The translations under genes were made by a program, and so were the position numbers. A DNA stretch of 64,000 bases from NCBI GenBank assembly GCA_902557965.1, contig CACECK010000003.1:62001-126000 (forward strand), given 5' to 3'. Below are positions 21,701-29,503 of this stretch, piece by piece. The notes beneath the pieces are model-generated. The model did no database searches and was not told the origin of the DNA. It saw only the letters and a list, made by a program, of their open reading frames with translations. Source of the stretch: an uncultured SAR86 cluster bacterium (GTDB taxonomy: Bacteria > Pseudomonadota > Gammaproteobacteria > Magnimaribacterales > D2472). Position 1 is the first letter of the stretch, and every line of letters begins with the position of its first letter.

Positions 21701-21786
21701 TGGCTGATGGATGGTTTGGCTTCTATTCTGATATTCATAGAGACGATGGAAGACATTACTATCTTGATCTAAGAATGGATTTCTAA
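18727..21786 (+). CDS. TonB-dependent receptor (plug plus beta-barrel), TBDR-1
   Basis: Signal peptide, EVEEVVVVGSQI TonB-box-like segment, plug motifs (LNGRRMVNNAG, LDRLEILRDGASAIYGADAVAGVVN), FRSPNI, C-terminal aromatic DF. Confidence 0.94.
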   Translation: MTKFKFLAYSLLVLPFVIFAQEEETDSSNSEVEEVVVVGSQIKGASITDALPVTVLTADDIEALGVGDGDELIEQVVEQGLNFFNEQEQASGGVNASRGDSGAYNLRNMGVGNTLTLLNGRRMVNNAGYQTEFIGGDFVPTVTVNTNLIPTNGLDRLEILRDGASAIYGADAVAGVVNNVLKTDYEGSSLSVRVTGYEHFDATNTDVSYKFGTTLNDGATNISLFARYRDRGAISASEDERWYSQDYRRYLPEGSPFNVSAMNNTSTYGWFQLDLSGRGVGEAWHASNDGETELADATDPRGGAALCALPGAVLTGFGTCMFDTNAGDNRSNQRGMGDYRGEMKRQQFFVFLNHEFDNGIELFNEIGVYKSDSNRDISAGSWRSGMFSIPSTYYWFSQLPESIGFPTNRSVGIDGWRPFNLNRQISVDKKSTRFVLGLRGTTKNGWDWETAIVNAGASSVDAAGNRITYEAMYEQFYGSVSTTSAAFNIFDTNWDTNNGDNVLTTIYRKDKSTLDMFDFKVSNNELIDLPAGPVGILIGMERRRESYTDDRDPYLDGTITNQDCCGVTSPTRSHPFTSGVLGSSPTVDVTGDKKVDSVFVEMVIPVTEQLDAQIAVRKEDFSDTESTSVGRVALGYVVNDYLKMRASVSTAFRSPNILQINQPYVTRTGTRTDAVQEYRIYKNNGDSRPSSGSGFANDYTISNTLHYRLGNDQLLPEESDNATFGVVITPNDSLTITVDRWSIEKDNTIGLFGRNNSSVYDLLLRIQQGIGGATTVSDMLAFCEGKNVLNSQFGKYALDGSYVLRDSNPSSSYDDDFFNAGICPAGQQDTVYEPYQNLALRTVEGTDIAIYYDFETSIGDFNITLQSSITDKFEQEPSSQFSAISAAVADGTLPAYTVLEGYGDLKNNENIGTDQKDTLKVNYRRGDWGASLTALRVGELLDNGVKGDNGEIYLIPSMTTANLSVYKKFTLKGNDARLRLMVRNIADERAPLADGWFGFYSDIHRDDGRHYYLDLRMDF

Positions 21787-21800
21787 AACATTTAATTCTT

Positions 21801-21830
21801 AAAAGGGAGTTGTATAACTCCCTTTTTTTT
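21801..21830 (+). terminator. Rho-independent terminator downstream of TBDR-1
   Basis: AAAAGGGAGTT-GTAT-AACTCCCTTTTTTTT. Confidence 0.93.
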
Positions 21831-21846
21831 AATCTATAATTAATTC

Positions 21847-23283
21847 ATGGCAGCTTATAAGAAAAAAGGATTTTCTATAGGAATATTTATATTTCTTGTT
21901 ATGCAATTTTCTTCTGCACCAGCCGGGCTAAGCGATGTGGGTTGGGATGTTGCTGCTGTAGCTGTATTAATGGCAATCTGGTGGGCTACTGAAACAGTCC
22001 CAGTTGCCATAACGGCATTGTTACCTTTAGCATTATTTCCTTTATTAGGAGTAACTTCTTTTGATAATGCAGCGCTACCTTATGCTAATAAAAATATATA
22101 TCTATTCTTAGGTGGATTTATGCTGGCATTAGGAATTGAAAGCTCTGGTTTGCACAAAAGAATTGCGTTAAAAATGATAATTTCAGTAGGTTCCAGTGGA
22201 AGAAAGCTTGTAGGAGGTTTTATGCTTGTAGCAGCCCTAATAAGTATGTGGGTAATGAATACTTCTACTACCTTAATGTTGCTGCCAATTGGATTGGCTG
22301 TTTGTGGTGTAATGTCAGAAACAATTCCAGGATTATCGGATAAAGATAAATCAAATTTTAATACTGCATTACTTCTTGGTATTGCTTATGCTGCAACAAT
22401 TGGTGGAATGTCTACTTTAATTGGAACGGCTCCAAATATTGTTTTTAGTGCTTTTATGCAGGATACATACGGAGTTGAAATATCAATGTTTGATTGGATG
22501 AAGTTAGGTGTCCCACTTGCAAGTATTATGTTGTTTGGTGCATGGATTTTATTAACCAAATATGTATTTCCAATAAACTTTACTGCTTCAGCCGAAGCAA
22601 GAGATGAACTCAATACTATGCTCACAAAAATGGGAACTTTCTCAAAAGATGAAAAAAGAATTTCAGTAATTTTTGGGATTGCAGTTTTTGCTTGGGTTTT
22701 TAGAACATTACTTAATAACATTGATTTCTTATCTGGGCTTACTGATGCAGGAATAGCAATTATTGCTGCAATATTAATTTTTATGACTCCGTCTGCATCT
22801 AAAAAAGGTGATTTGCTTCAATGGGAAAGGTCAAAAGATTTACCCTGGGGCCTTTTAATATTATTTGGAGGGGGTTTATCGCTAGCAGCTCAGATAAGCT
22901 CAAGCGGACTTGGTATATGGATTGGTAATAGCTTATTAATATTAAGTTCAGTTCCACCAATTTTATTAATCTTGGCTGTAGCAACTTTAATTATTTTCCT
23001 TACTGAAATAACTAGCAATGTCACAACAACAACTACTTTTTTACCAGTCTTTGGAGCTTTAGCTATAGCCATAGGAGTTCTGCCAGTTTCTTTAACCGTA
23101 CCAGTTTGCCTTGCTGCAAGTTGTGCTTTTATGCTTCCAGTTGCAACTCCGCCAAATGCAATTGTTTATGGGTCTAATAAGTTTACTATCGCAACAATGA
23201 TGAGGGCTGGCTTTGCGCTTAACATTATTGGTATTTTTGTTGTAACTATATTTGCATATTATTTTGCACCTCTTATTTTTTAA
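21847..23283 (+). CDS. SLC13/DASS family anion:sodium symporter
   Basis: Multi-TM protein with WWATETVPVAITALLPLALFPLLGV, NTSTTLMLLPIGLAV, SNVTTTTTFLPVFGALA. Confidence 0.88.
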   Translation: MAAYKKKGFSIGIFIFLVMQFSSAPAGLSDVGWDVAAVAVLMAIWWATETVPVAITALLPLALFPLLGVTSFDNAALPYANKNIYLFLGGFMLALGIESSGLHKRIALKMIISVGSSGRKLVGGFMLVAALISMWVMNTSTTLMLLPIGLAVCGVMSETIPGLSDKDKSNFNTALLLGIAYAATIGGMSTLIGTAPNIVFSAFMQDTYGVEISMFDWMKLGVPLASIMLFGAWILLTKYVFPINFTASAEARDELNTMLTKMGTFSKDEKRISVIFGIAVFAWVFRTLLNNIDFLSGLTDAGIAIIAAILIFMTPSASKKGDLLQWERSKDLPWGLLILFGGGLSLAAQISSSGLGIWIGNSLLILSSVPPILLILAVATLIIFLTEITSNVTTTTTFLPVFGALAIAIGVLPVSLTVPVCLAASCAFMLPVATPPNAIVYGSNKFTIATMMRAGFALNIIGIFVVTIFAYYFAPLIF

Positions 23284-23287
23284 AGTT

Positions 23288-25000
23288 TTGAAAAAATTTA
23301 TAACAACTCTTCTATTTATTTCATACTTAAATGGAACAGATTACATTGATTACTTGCATCCTTTTCATCCTACAACCTCATCAAATGGGATGGTAGTAAG
23401 CCAGAATGCTCTATCTTCAGATATTGGAGTACAAATTTTAGATATGGGTGGTAATGCGGTTGATGCTGCAGTTGCAGTTGGATTTTCGTTAGCGACTACA
23501 TTACCAAGAGCTGGAAATCTTGGAGGCGGTGGGTTTATGTTAATTTATTTAAAAGATAAAAATGAAATCTTTTATATAGATTACAGAAGTAAATCACCAA
23601 GAAACTCTTCGATAGAAAAACTTCTTGGAACAAAAAGAATACCAGATAGAAGTTCAAAACGATGGGAAAGGGTGGATTACACTTATTTAGCCTCAGGTGT
23701 TCCTGGAACTGTTTATGGTTTATTAGAGGCTCATAAAAATTTTGGAGTATTAACTCTTGAACAAATCATGAAACCAGTTATTGAACAGGCTGAAAAAGGT
23801 ATTGTTGTTTCAAGTGATTTGAATTATGTCATTGAGGTTACTCCTCAATTAAGAAGTGATAGTGAATCATTTTCAATATTTTTTGATAACGGTGAACCTT
23901 TGAAAGAATTCTCTATTATGAAAAGGCCCGATTTAGCAAATACATTTAAAGAAATATCTAACAATGGTACTAAAGGTTTTTATGAGGGTATCATTGCTGA
24001 CAAAATTATAGAGGCAATGGAAAAAAATAATGGGTTAATAACCCATGATGACCTCAAGAATTACAAATCATTTTTTAGAATGCCTATTGCAATAAACTAT
24101 AAAGGTCATAAAGTTTATACTGCCGGACCTCCATCTGGAGGAGGAATTACTTTGCTTACAGCTTTAGGTATATTAAATAATATTGATATTAAAAAATATA
24201 AAAGTGATTCCACAAAGGCATATCATTATCTCGCAGAGTCCCTAAGGAGGGGTCATAACAATAGATCTCATTTTGTTGGAGATCCTGAGTATTTCAATGT
24301 TCCAGTTTCTGAATTACTTTCTTTAGAAAGAATCAAGGAGCTTATTAATTCAATTGATTCAAACAAAGCAAGCAAAATTCAGGAAGTGATTCCATTTAAA
24401 CCAAGAAAAGAGAGCAAAGATACCACTCATTATTCTATTATCGATAAATATGGAAATGCAGTTTCAAATACTTACACATTAGGCCTTTCATTTGGTTCTG
24501 GAGTTACTATTCCCGGAACTGGTATTTTAATGAACAGCCAAATGAATAATTTTGCATATAGATATGGAAATAAAGGTGATATAAGCAGAGGAGCAAGTCC
24601 TGGAAACAGATTTGAGCCAGGCAAAAAACCAATGAGTACTATGGCTCCAACAATCATCTTTGATGAAAATAACGAATTATTCTTAATTACTGGATCACCT
24701 GGCGGTTCTGATATTCCTGCAGCAATTTTAAGAGTTATTACTGGTGTAATTGATTTTGATTTAGATATAGGAGAGGCAACAATGTTGCCAAGAATTCATA
24801 AGGATTGGCCTTATGTTGGACTGGAGCATGAGAGAGCAGTTAGTAGAGATATTGTTAGGCGCCTCAAAAGCATGGGACATAAAACTGAATATGAAAATAC
24901 TATTGGCAGTACACAAAGCATACATGTTATCAATGGAACAAACTATGGTTTTGCTGACCTAAGAAGGCCAAATGCTGGTGTTTCAGTTCAGACTAATTAA
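23288..25000 (+). CDS. ggt: Gamma-glutamyltranspeptidase (glutathione hydrolase)
   Basis: GMVVSQNALSSDIGVQILDMGGNAVDAAVAVGFSLA, catalytic KDTTHYSIIDKYGNAVSNTYTL, GSPGGSDIP; probable TTG start at 23288. Confidence 0.94.
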   Translation: MKKFITTLLFISYLNGTDYIDYLHPFHPTTSSNGMVVSQNALSSDIGVQILDMGGNAVDAAVAVGFSLATTLPRAGNLGGGGFMLIYLKDKNEIFYIDYRSKSPRNSSIEKLLGTKRIPDRSSKRWERVDYTYLASGVPGTVYGLLEAHKNFGVLTLEQIMKPVIEQAEKGIVVSSDLNYVIEVTPQLRSDSESFSIFFDNGEPLKEFSIMKRPDLANTFKEISNNGTKGFYEGIIADKIIEAMEKNNGLITHDDLKNYKSFFRMPIAINYKGHKVYTAGPPSGGGITLLTALGILNNIDIKKYKSDSTKAYHYLAESLRRGHNNRSHFVGDPEYFNVPVSELLSLERIKELINSIDSNKASKIQEVIPFKPRKESKDTTHYSIIDKYGNAVSNTYTLGLSFGSGVTIPGTGILMNSQMNNFAYRYGNKGDISRGASPGNRFEPGKKPMSTMAPTIIFDENNELFLITGSPGGSDIPAAILRVITGVIDFDLDIGEATMLPRIHKDWPYVGLEHERAVSRDIVRRLKSMGHKTEYENTIGSTQSIHVINGTNYGFADLRRPNAGVSVQTN

Positions 25001-26438
25001 TTTTTCTGTAATCAAGTGGAGGTAATCTATCTCCAAGTAAAGGCTTATAATCAAACTCTTCTCCAGTTCTATTAATTAATTCTTGTTTAGCCTCAATAAT
25101 CTTGTCAGGATTTTCAAAAATTTCTTTAATTGAATTTGCCATTGTTTGAGCTGCTAATTCAGCTCCTTTAAGACCAATTGAAGTCCCGCCTGTAGAAACC
25201 GCTTGCCATGAATGTGCAGCAGTACCGGGAACCCATGTTGCTGTTCTTAATCCAGCGGTAGGAACAACCCAGCTAACATCTCCAACATCTGTTGAACCAT
25301 ATGAATGGGTTGTTTTAAATGGGAGAACATTTTCTTGAGAACCAATTTCTGAACTTGGTTTTATTAGAGTTTGATATATTTCTTTAGCGTACTTATTTTC
25401 AGATTCAGTATATTTTATACCACCTAAGTTACTTAAATTGTTATGAACTATTTTCTGGATTGTGTCATTTGGAAGTAATGAGTAATTACCATGCATAACT
25501 TCATAGGTCATACTCGTCTCCGTACCAATTGCAGCGCCTTCTGCAATTTTTACAACTCTTTCAAATAATTCATCGACAACTTGCATTTCTGGATGACGAA
25601 TATAGTAATAAACTTCAGCGTCATCTGGGACAACATTTGGTGCCAGACCACCTTTGGTTATAACATAGTGAATTCTTGATTCTTGAGGTATATGCTCTCT
25701 CATCATATTAACCATATGGTTCATACCTTCAACTCCATCTAGTGCAGACCTTCCTAGTTCAGGAGCTCCAGCAGCATGGGCAGAAATACCTTTAAATTTA
25801 AATTTACCAGATTTATTCGAATTAGATGTTCTTGAATTAGCTGAATTTTCATCATCTGGATGCCAATGAAGAACAACATCAACATCCTCAAATAAACCAG
25901 CTCTGACCATATAAACTTTTCCAGATCCTCCTTCTTCAGCTGGAGTTCCATAAAACCTAATAGTTCCCTTAATTTTATTTTGTTCAATCCATTCTTTTAT
26001 TGTTACAGCAGCCCATGCTGAAGCTGCTCCAAATAAATGATGTCCACATGCATGTCCAGCTCCAGTATTATTATCTGCAACCTCTTTGAAGGGAGAATTA
26101 GTCTGAGCTAAACCAGGCAAAGCATCAAACTCTCCTAAAATACCAATGACAGGACCGCCGTTATTATATTCAGCAATAAAACTTGTAGGAATTCCTGCGA
26201 CTCCTTTTTGAATAGCGAACCCGTTTGCCTCAAGCTCATCTGAAAGTAATTTTGAACTCTGATTTTCTAAATACCCAAGTTCTGCAAGATCCCAAATCTC
26301 TAAAGCTATTTTTTGGAATGAAGTTTTATTTGCATTTACTATTTCATCTAACTCTGAAGCAAAAGAATTATTTGAAAAAGCAAAAATTACTAAACAACCA
26401 ACTGTAAGTTTGCAAAATTGATATATTTTCCTACCCAT
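24993..26438 (-). CDS. M20 family amidohydrolase, AbgB-like, with signal peptide
   Basis: GILGEFDALPG, NNTGAGHACGHHLFG, STDVGDVSWVVPTAGLRTATWVPGTAAHSWQAVSTGGTSIGLKG (AbgB-type). Confidence 0.88.
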   Translation of the reverse strand: MGRKIYQFCKLTVGCLVIFAFSNNSFASELDEIVNANKTSFQKIALEIWDLAELGYLENQSSKLLSDELEANGFAIQKGVAGIPTSFIAEYNNGGPVIGILGEFDALPGLAQTNSPFKEVADNNTGAGHACGHHLFGAASAWAAVTIKEWIEQNKIKGTIRFYGTPAEEGGSGKVYMVRAGLFEDVDVVLHWHPDDENSANSRTSNSNKSGKFKFKGISAHAAGAPELGRSALDGVEGMNHMVNMMREHIPQESRIHYVITKGGLAPNVVPDDAEVYYYIRHPEMQVVDELFERVVKIAEGAAIGTETSMTYEVMHGNYSLLPNDTIQKIVHNNLSNLGGIKYTESENKYAKEIYQTLIKPSSEIGSQENVLPFKTTHSYGSTDVGDVSWVVPTAGLRTATWVPGTAAHSWQAVSTGGTSIGLKGAELAAQTMANSIKEIFENPDKIIEAKQELINRTGEEFDYKPLLGDRLPPLDYRKIN

Positions 26439-27841
26439 TCATTATTCTCCATTGAGTGAATTACTTGTTCATTATAACTTGTGACGATATTTCTTTTTTG
26501 CATATCATTTTCAATATACATTACCGCTTTTTTAGTCAGATTATCATCTTTTATTACTGTATAACCAATAATCTTCCCGGTTCCATCTTTTTTTTCTGAT
26601 ATTTCTACAGGGTTATCATATTTTATTGCTTTTTCAGTAACGTCCATAAACTTGAAAGGAATATTTTTTTGAGATGACCATAAAGCAAATGACTGTTTTG
26701 TCATCATGCCAGAAACTCCTGTAATAATTCCAACATCAGATTGATTAGATCTGATCTTTCTTATAATTTGAACGGTGGAATTTAAAACATAACTATTTAA
26801 AGGACCGCCTGCAAATGACATTCCTCCAGTAACAGTTGCCTCTGAAATATTTTTTATTTTTAAAACCTCAGCAAACATCTGAACCGCAATTGGAAAACAA
26901 CTATATAAATCATAAATGCTTGGCGTAATACTATTTTCATTACAAACATCTAATATGAATTCAGCAGCTAATTTCATTCCAAATGGTTTTGTTAGATTTT
27001 CTCTTTGCAGGGTAGGGATCATATTATTATTCTCAGATGAGGCTAAAAGATAAACCCTTTTTTCATTATCAATTTCAAGCAAATCTGCAATTTTTTCTGA
27101 GCATAAAAGAATTGCTGCTGATTGATTAACATTCCAGCTTGCACAATGTTTTTTGTTATATGGAAAAGCTATTTGAGGATTCAAATCATTAGAATCAACT
27201 ATTTCATTTATTGAATAGCGTTTTTCATCCCAACCAAGATCGTTATGAAAGGCTATATTTGAAAAATTAGAATAAATCTTAGCAATATCATGATGGTGGC
27301 TTGAAAAATTATTCATTTTTTTAGCTCTAAATGCACTTTCAAGAATTGAGTAATAACCAACAGCCATAGATCCTAATGATTTTTCTTCTATATTTAGTGT
27401 TAATTGATTATCTGATTTTATGTAATGATCTGGATTTTCAGTAAGTTGAGTTTCATTAAAATCCTTATTCTCAATTTTGGCTCTTGTTTTCTTATATCTA
27501 GCTTCTCCACCAATAATTAGACTTCCATTTATTTGACCTGATATTATTTTTTGACATGCAGAATTGATGAGGCTCTGTTGAAGAATTCCTATCTTAGAAA
27601 CAAATGTTTTTACATCTGAAATATTATTTTGTTTAGCGATCCATTTCCCCGGATCTCTATATCTCCAATATCCCTTTGGTATTTTGATTTCATCAATGTA
27701 CTTTTTTATTTCATTGTTGCCAGAATCTTGAATTGCAAGCTTTGCAGCTTTATCCATCAATATTAACGCTTCATCAAGATTGTCAAATTTATCTTTCTGT
27801 TGGATATCTCCAATGCCAATAACGACTGGATTATTTTCCAT
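26390..27841 (-). CDS. Thiolase-like protein / acetyl-CoA acetyltransferase family with C-terminal extension
   Basis: Thiolase-like segments (CASWNVNQSAAILLCSEKIADLL, ATVTGGMSFAGGPLNSYVLNSTVQIIRKI) and C-terminal beta-rich domain. Confidence 0.75.
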   Translation of the reverse strand: MENNPVVIGIGDIQQKDKFDNLDEALILMDKAAKLAIQDSGNNEIKKYIDEIKIPKGYWRYRDPGKWIAKQNNISDVKTFVSKIGILQQSLINSACQKIISGQINGSLIIGGEARYKKTRAKIENKDFNETQLTENPDHYIKSDNQLTLNIEEKSLGSMAVGYYSILESAFRAKKMNNFSSHHHDIAKIYSNFSNIAFHNDLGWDEKRYSINEIVDSNDLNPQIAFPYNKKHCASWNVNQSAAILLCSEKIADLLEIDNEKRVYLLASSENNNMIPTLQRENLTKPFGMKLAAEFILDVCNENSITPSIYDLYSCFPIAVQMFAEVLKIKNISEATVTGGMSFAGGPLNSYVLNSTVQIIRKIRSNQSDVGIITGVSGMMTKQSFALWSSQKNIPFKFMDVTEKAIKYDNPVEISEKKDGTGKIIGYTVIKDDNLTKKAVMYIENDMQKRNIVTSYNEQVIHSMENNEWVGKYINFANLQLVV

Positions 27842-27847
27842 TAAATA

Positions 27848-28468
27848 TTACTGAGCTGAGCCCCAATAATTATAGGCAACGACTTTCGGAGTGCTAGGAA
27901 GGTACATTTGTTCTAATTTATTAATTTTTAATCCAGCAGATTGAATGATCTCAGGAATATTTCTATTTATATTACATCCACCAAACAATTTTCCCCAAAG
28001 TGGATTAATCCTATTCTGCCATTTCATAATATTTTTATCAGGAGCAATACCATGTTCACAGAATAGCAAGGTTCCATCGTCTTTTAATACTCTTTTCATT
28101 TCTTTAAGAGCAGAATCAAAATCTGGAATAGTGCAAAGGGTATAGGTTACTAATACAGTATCTATAGATTTTGATGGAAGTTGTATTTCTTCAGCCCCGT
28201 TGATTAAAAATTCAACGTCTAAATCTGTTTTTTTGGCAGTTACATCTGCTATTTCATTTAATTCTTCTGATGGATCAAGTCCTATTACCTTACTTACAGA
28301 TTTATTATCGTAATATGGAATATTTAAACCAGAACCAATTCCAACCTCTAGAACATTACCTTTTGCTAAGGGTACAATCTTATTTCTTTGGTAAGTTACT
28401 GGTTTTGTCGAGCAACAACAGTCAAGAAGTTTAGGAAGAACATGCTTTTCATAAATATTACCTATCAT
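27848..28468 (-). CDS. Class I SAM-dependent methyltransferase
   Basis: [52 protein letters not shown]. Confidence 0.88.
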   Translation of the reverse strand: MIGNIYEKHVLPKLLDCCCSTKPVTYQRNKIVPLAKGNVLEVGIGSGLNIPYYDNKSVSKVIGLDPSEELNEIADVTAKKTDLDVEFLINGAEEIQLPSKSIDTVLVTYTLCTIPDFDSALKEMKRVLKDDGTLLFCEHGIAPDKNIMKWQNRINPLWGKLFGGCNINRNIPEIIQSAGLKINKLEQMYLPSTPKVVAYNYWGSAQ

Positions 28469-29253
28469 TCATCTAACTCATGTAAAGGCATTGCAGAGAT
28501 ATTGAAGCCAGCATCTACGTAGGTAATTTCTCCTGTAATTCCACTAGCATAATCAGAACATAGGAAGGTTGCAGCATTTCCAACTTCTTCAGTTGTAACT
28601 GTTCTGCCTAAAGGCGCTCTATTTGAATGCTGAATCAACATCTTTCTAAAGTTTTTTACTCCTGATGCAGCCAGAGTTTTTATTGGTCCAGCAGATATTG
28701 CATTAACTCTAATATTATCTCTGCCCATCGATGCAGCTAAAAATCTTGTATTTGCCTCCAAGCTAGCTTTGGCTAAACCCATGACGTTGTAATTAGGCAT
28801 TGTTTGTAATGATCCTAGATACGTAAGGGTCAATAGAGCAGAATTATCATTTAAATAGGGTTTTGCAGCTTTTGCTAACGCAGTAAAGCTATATGAACTA
28901 ATATCATGAGCAATCTTGAAGCCTTCTCTATTTGTTACATCAACAAAGTTACCTTCAAGCTGATCTGCTGGAGCAAAACCTATTGAATGAACTAAGCCAT
29001 CAAATGTTTTCCACTTGCTGGTAAGTGATTTAAAGGCTTTTTCTATTGAATTATCATCTGAAACATCACACTCTATAAGTAGATCAGAACCGCATTCATC
29101 GGCAATTGGTTTAAGATTTTTTAATAATCTCTCATTTTGATAGGCAAAAGCCAGTTCAGCGCCTTGTTTATGCATAGATTTAGCAATTCCGGCAGCAATA
29201 GAGTATTTATTAGCTAGCCCAAATATAACTATTTTTTTATTTTTTAATAACAT
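28465..29253 (-). CDS. fabI: Enoyl-[acyl-carrier-protein] reductase (NADH)
   Basis: [58 protein letters not shown]; start trimmed to ATG 29253. Confidence 0.93.
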   Translation of the reverse strand: MLLKNKKIVIFGLANKYSIAAGIAKSMHKQGAELAFAYQNERLLKNLKPIADECGSDLLIECDVSDDNSIEKAFKSLTSKWKTFDGLVHSIGFAPADQLEGNFVDVTNREGFKIAHDISSYSFTALAKAAKPYLNDNSALLTLTYLGSLQTMPNYNVMGLAKASLEANTRFLAASMGRDNIRVNAISAGPIKTLAASGVKNFRKMLIQHSNRAPLGRTVTTEEVGNAATFLCSDYASGITGEITYVDAGFNISAMPLHELDE

Positions 29254-29503
29254 CTTAATTATTTCCCTATTTGTATTTATTGTAAAAGAAAAATATCTAA
29301 TAGAGTAGTTAAAAATCTTAGTATGTTCAGCAACTTCATCTAACAAATTTTCTTAATATAAATAAATCGTATAATTCTATATAAATAATTAAAAAAGTTG
29401 TTGCTTTATGCTAAAAACGCTGGAACAATACTGTTACTAGCGTGAATGTGCGCAAACTAGTTCGTGCATTCATTTAATAAAACTAAAACTACAGGGGAAA
29501 TGT

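Noticed and set aside
22386-22721. Minus-strand 111-aa ORF inside the SLC13 transporter gene
   Set aside because: Antisense shadow of a hydrophobic coding region; no recognisable domain.
29254-29346. 31-aa N-terminal extension of FabI
   Set aside because: FabI proteins begin just before the [18 protein letters not shown] motif; the extension is probably 5' UTR.
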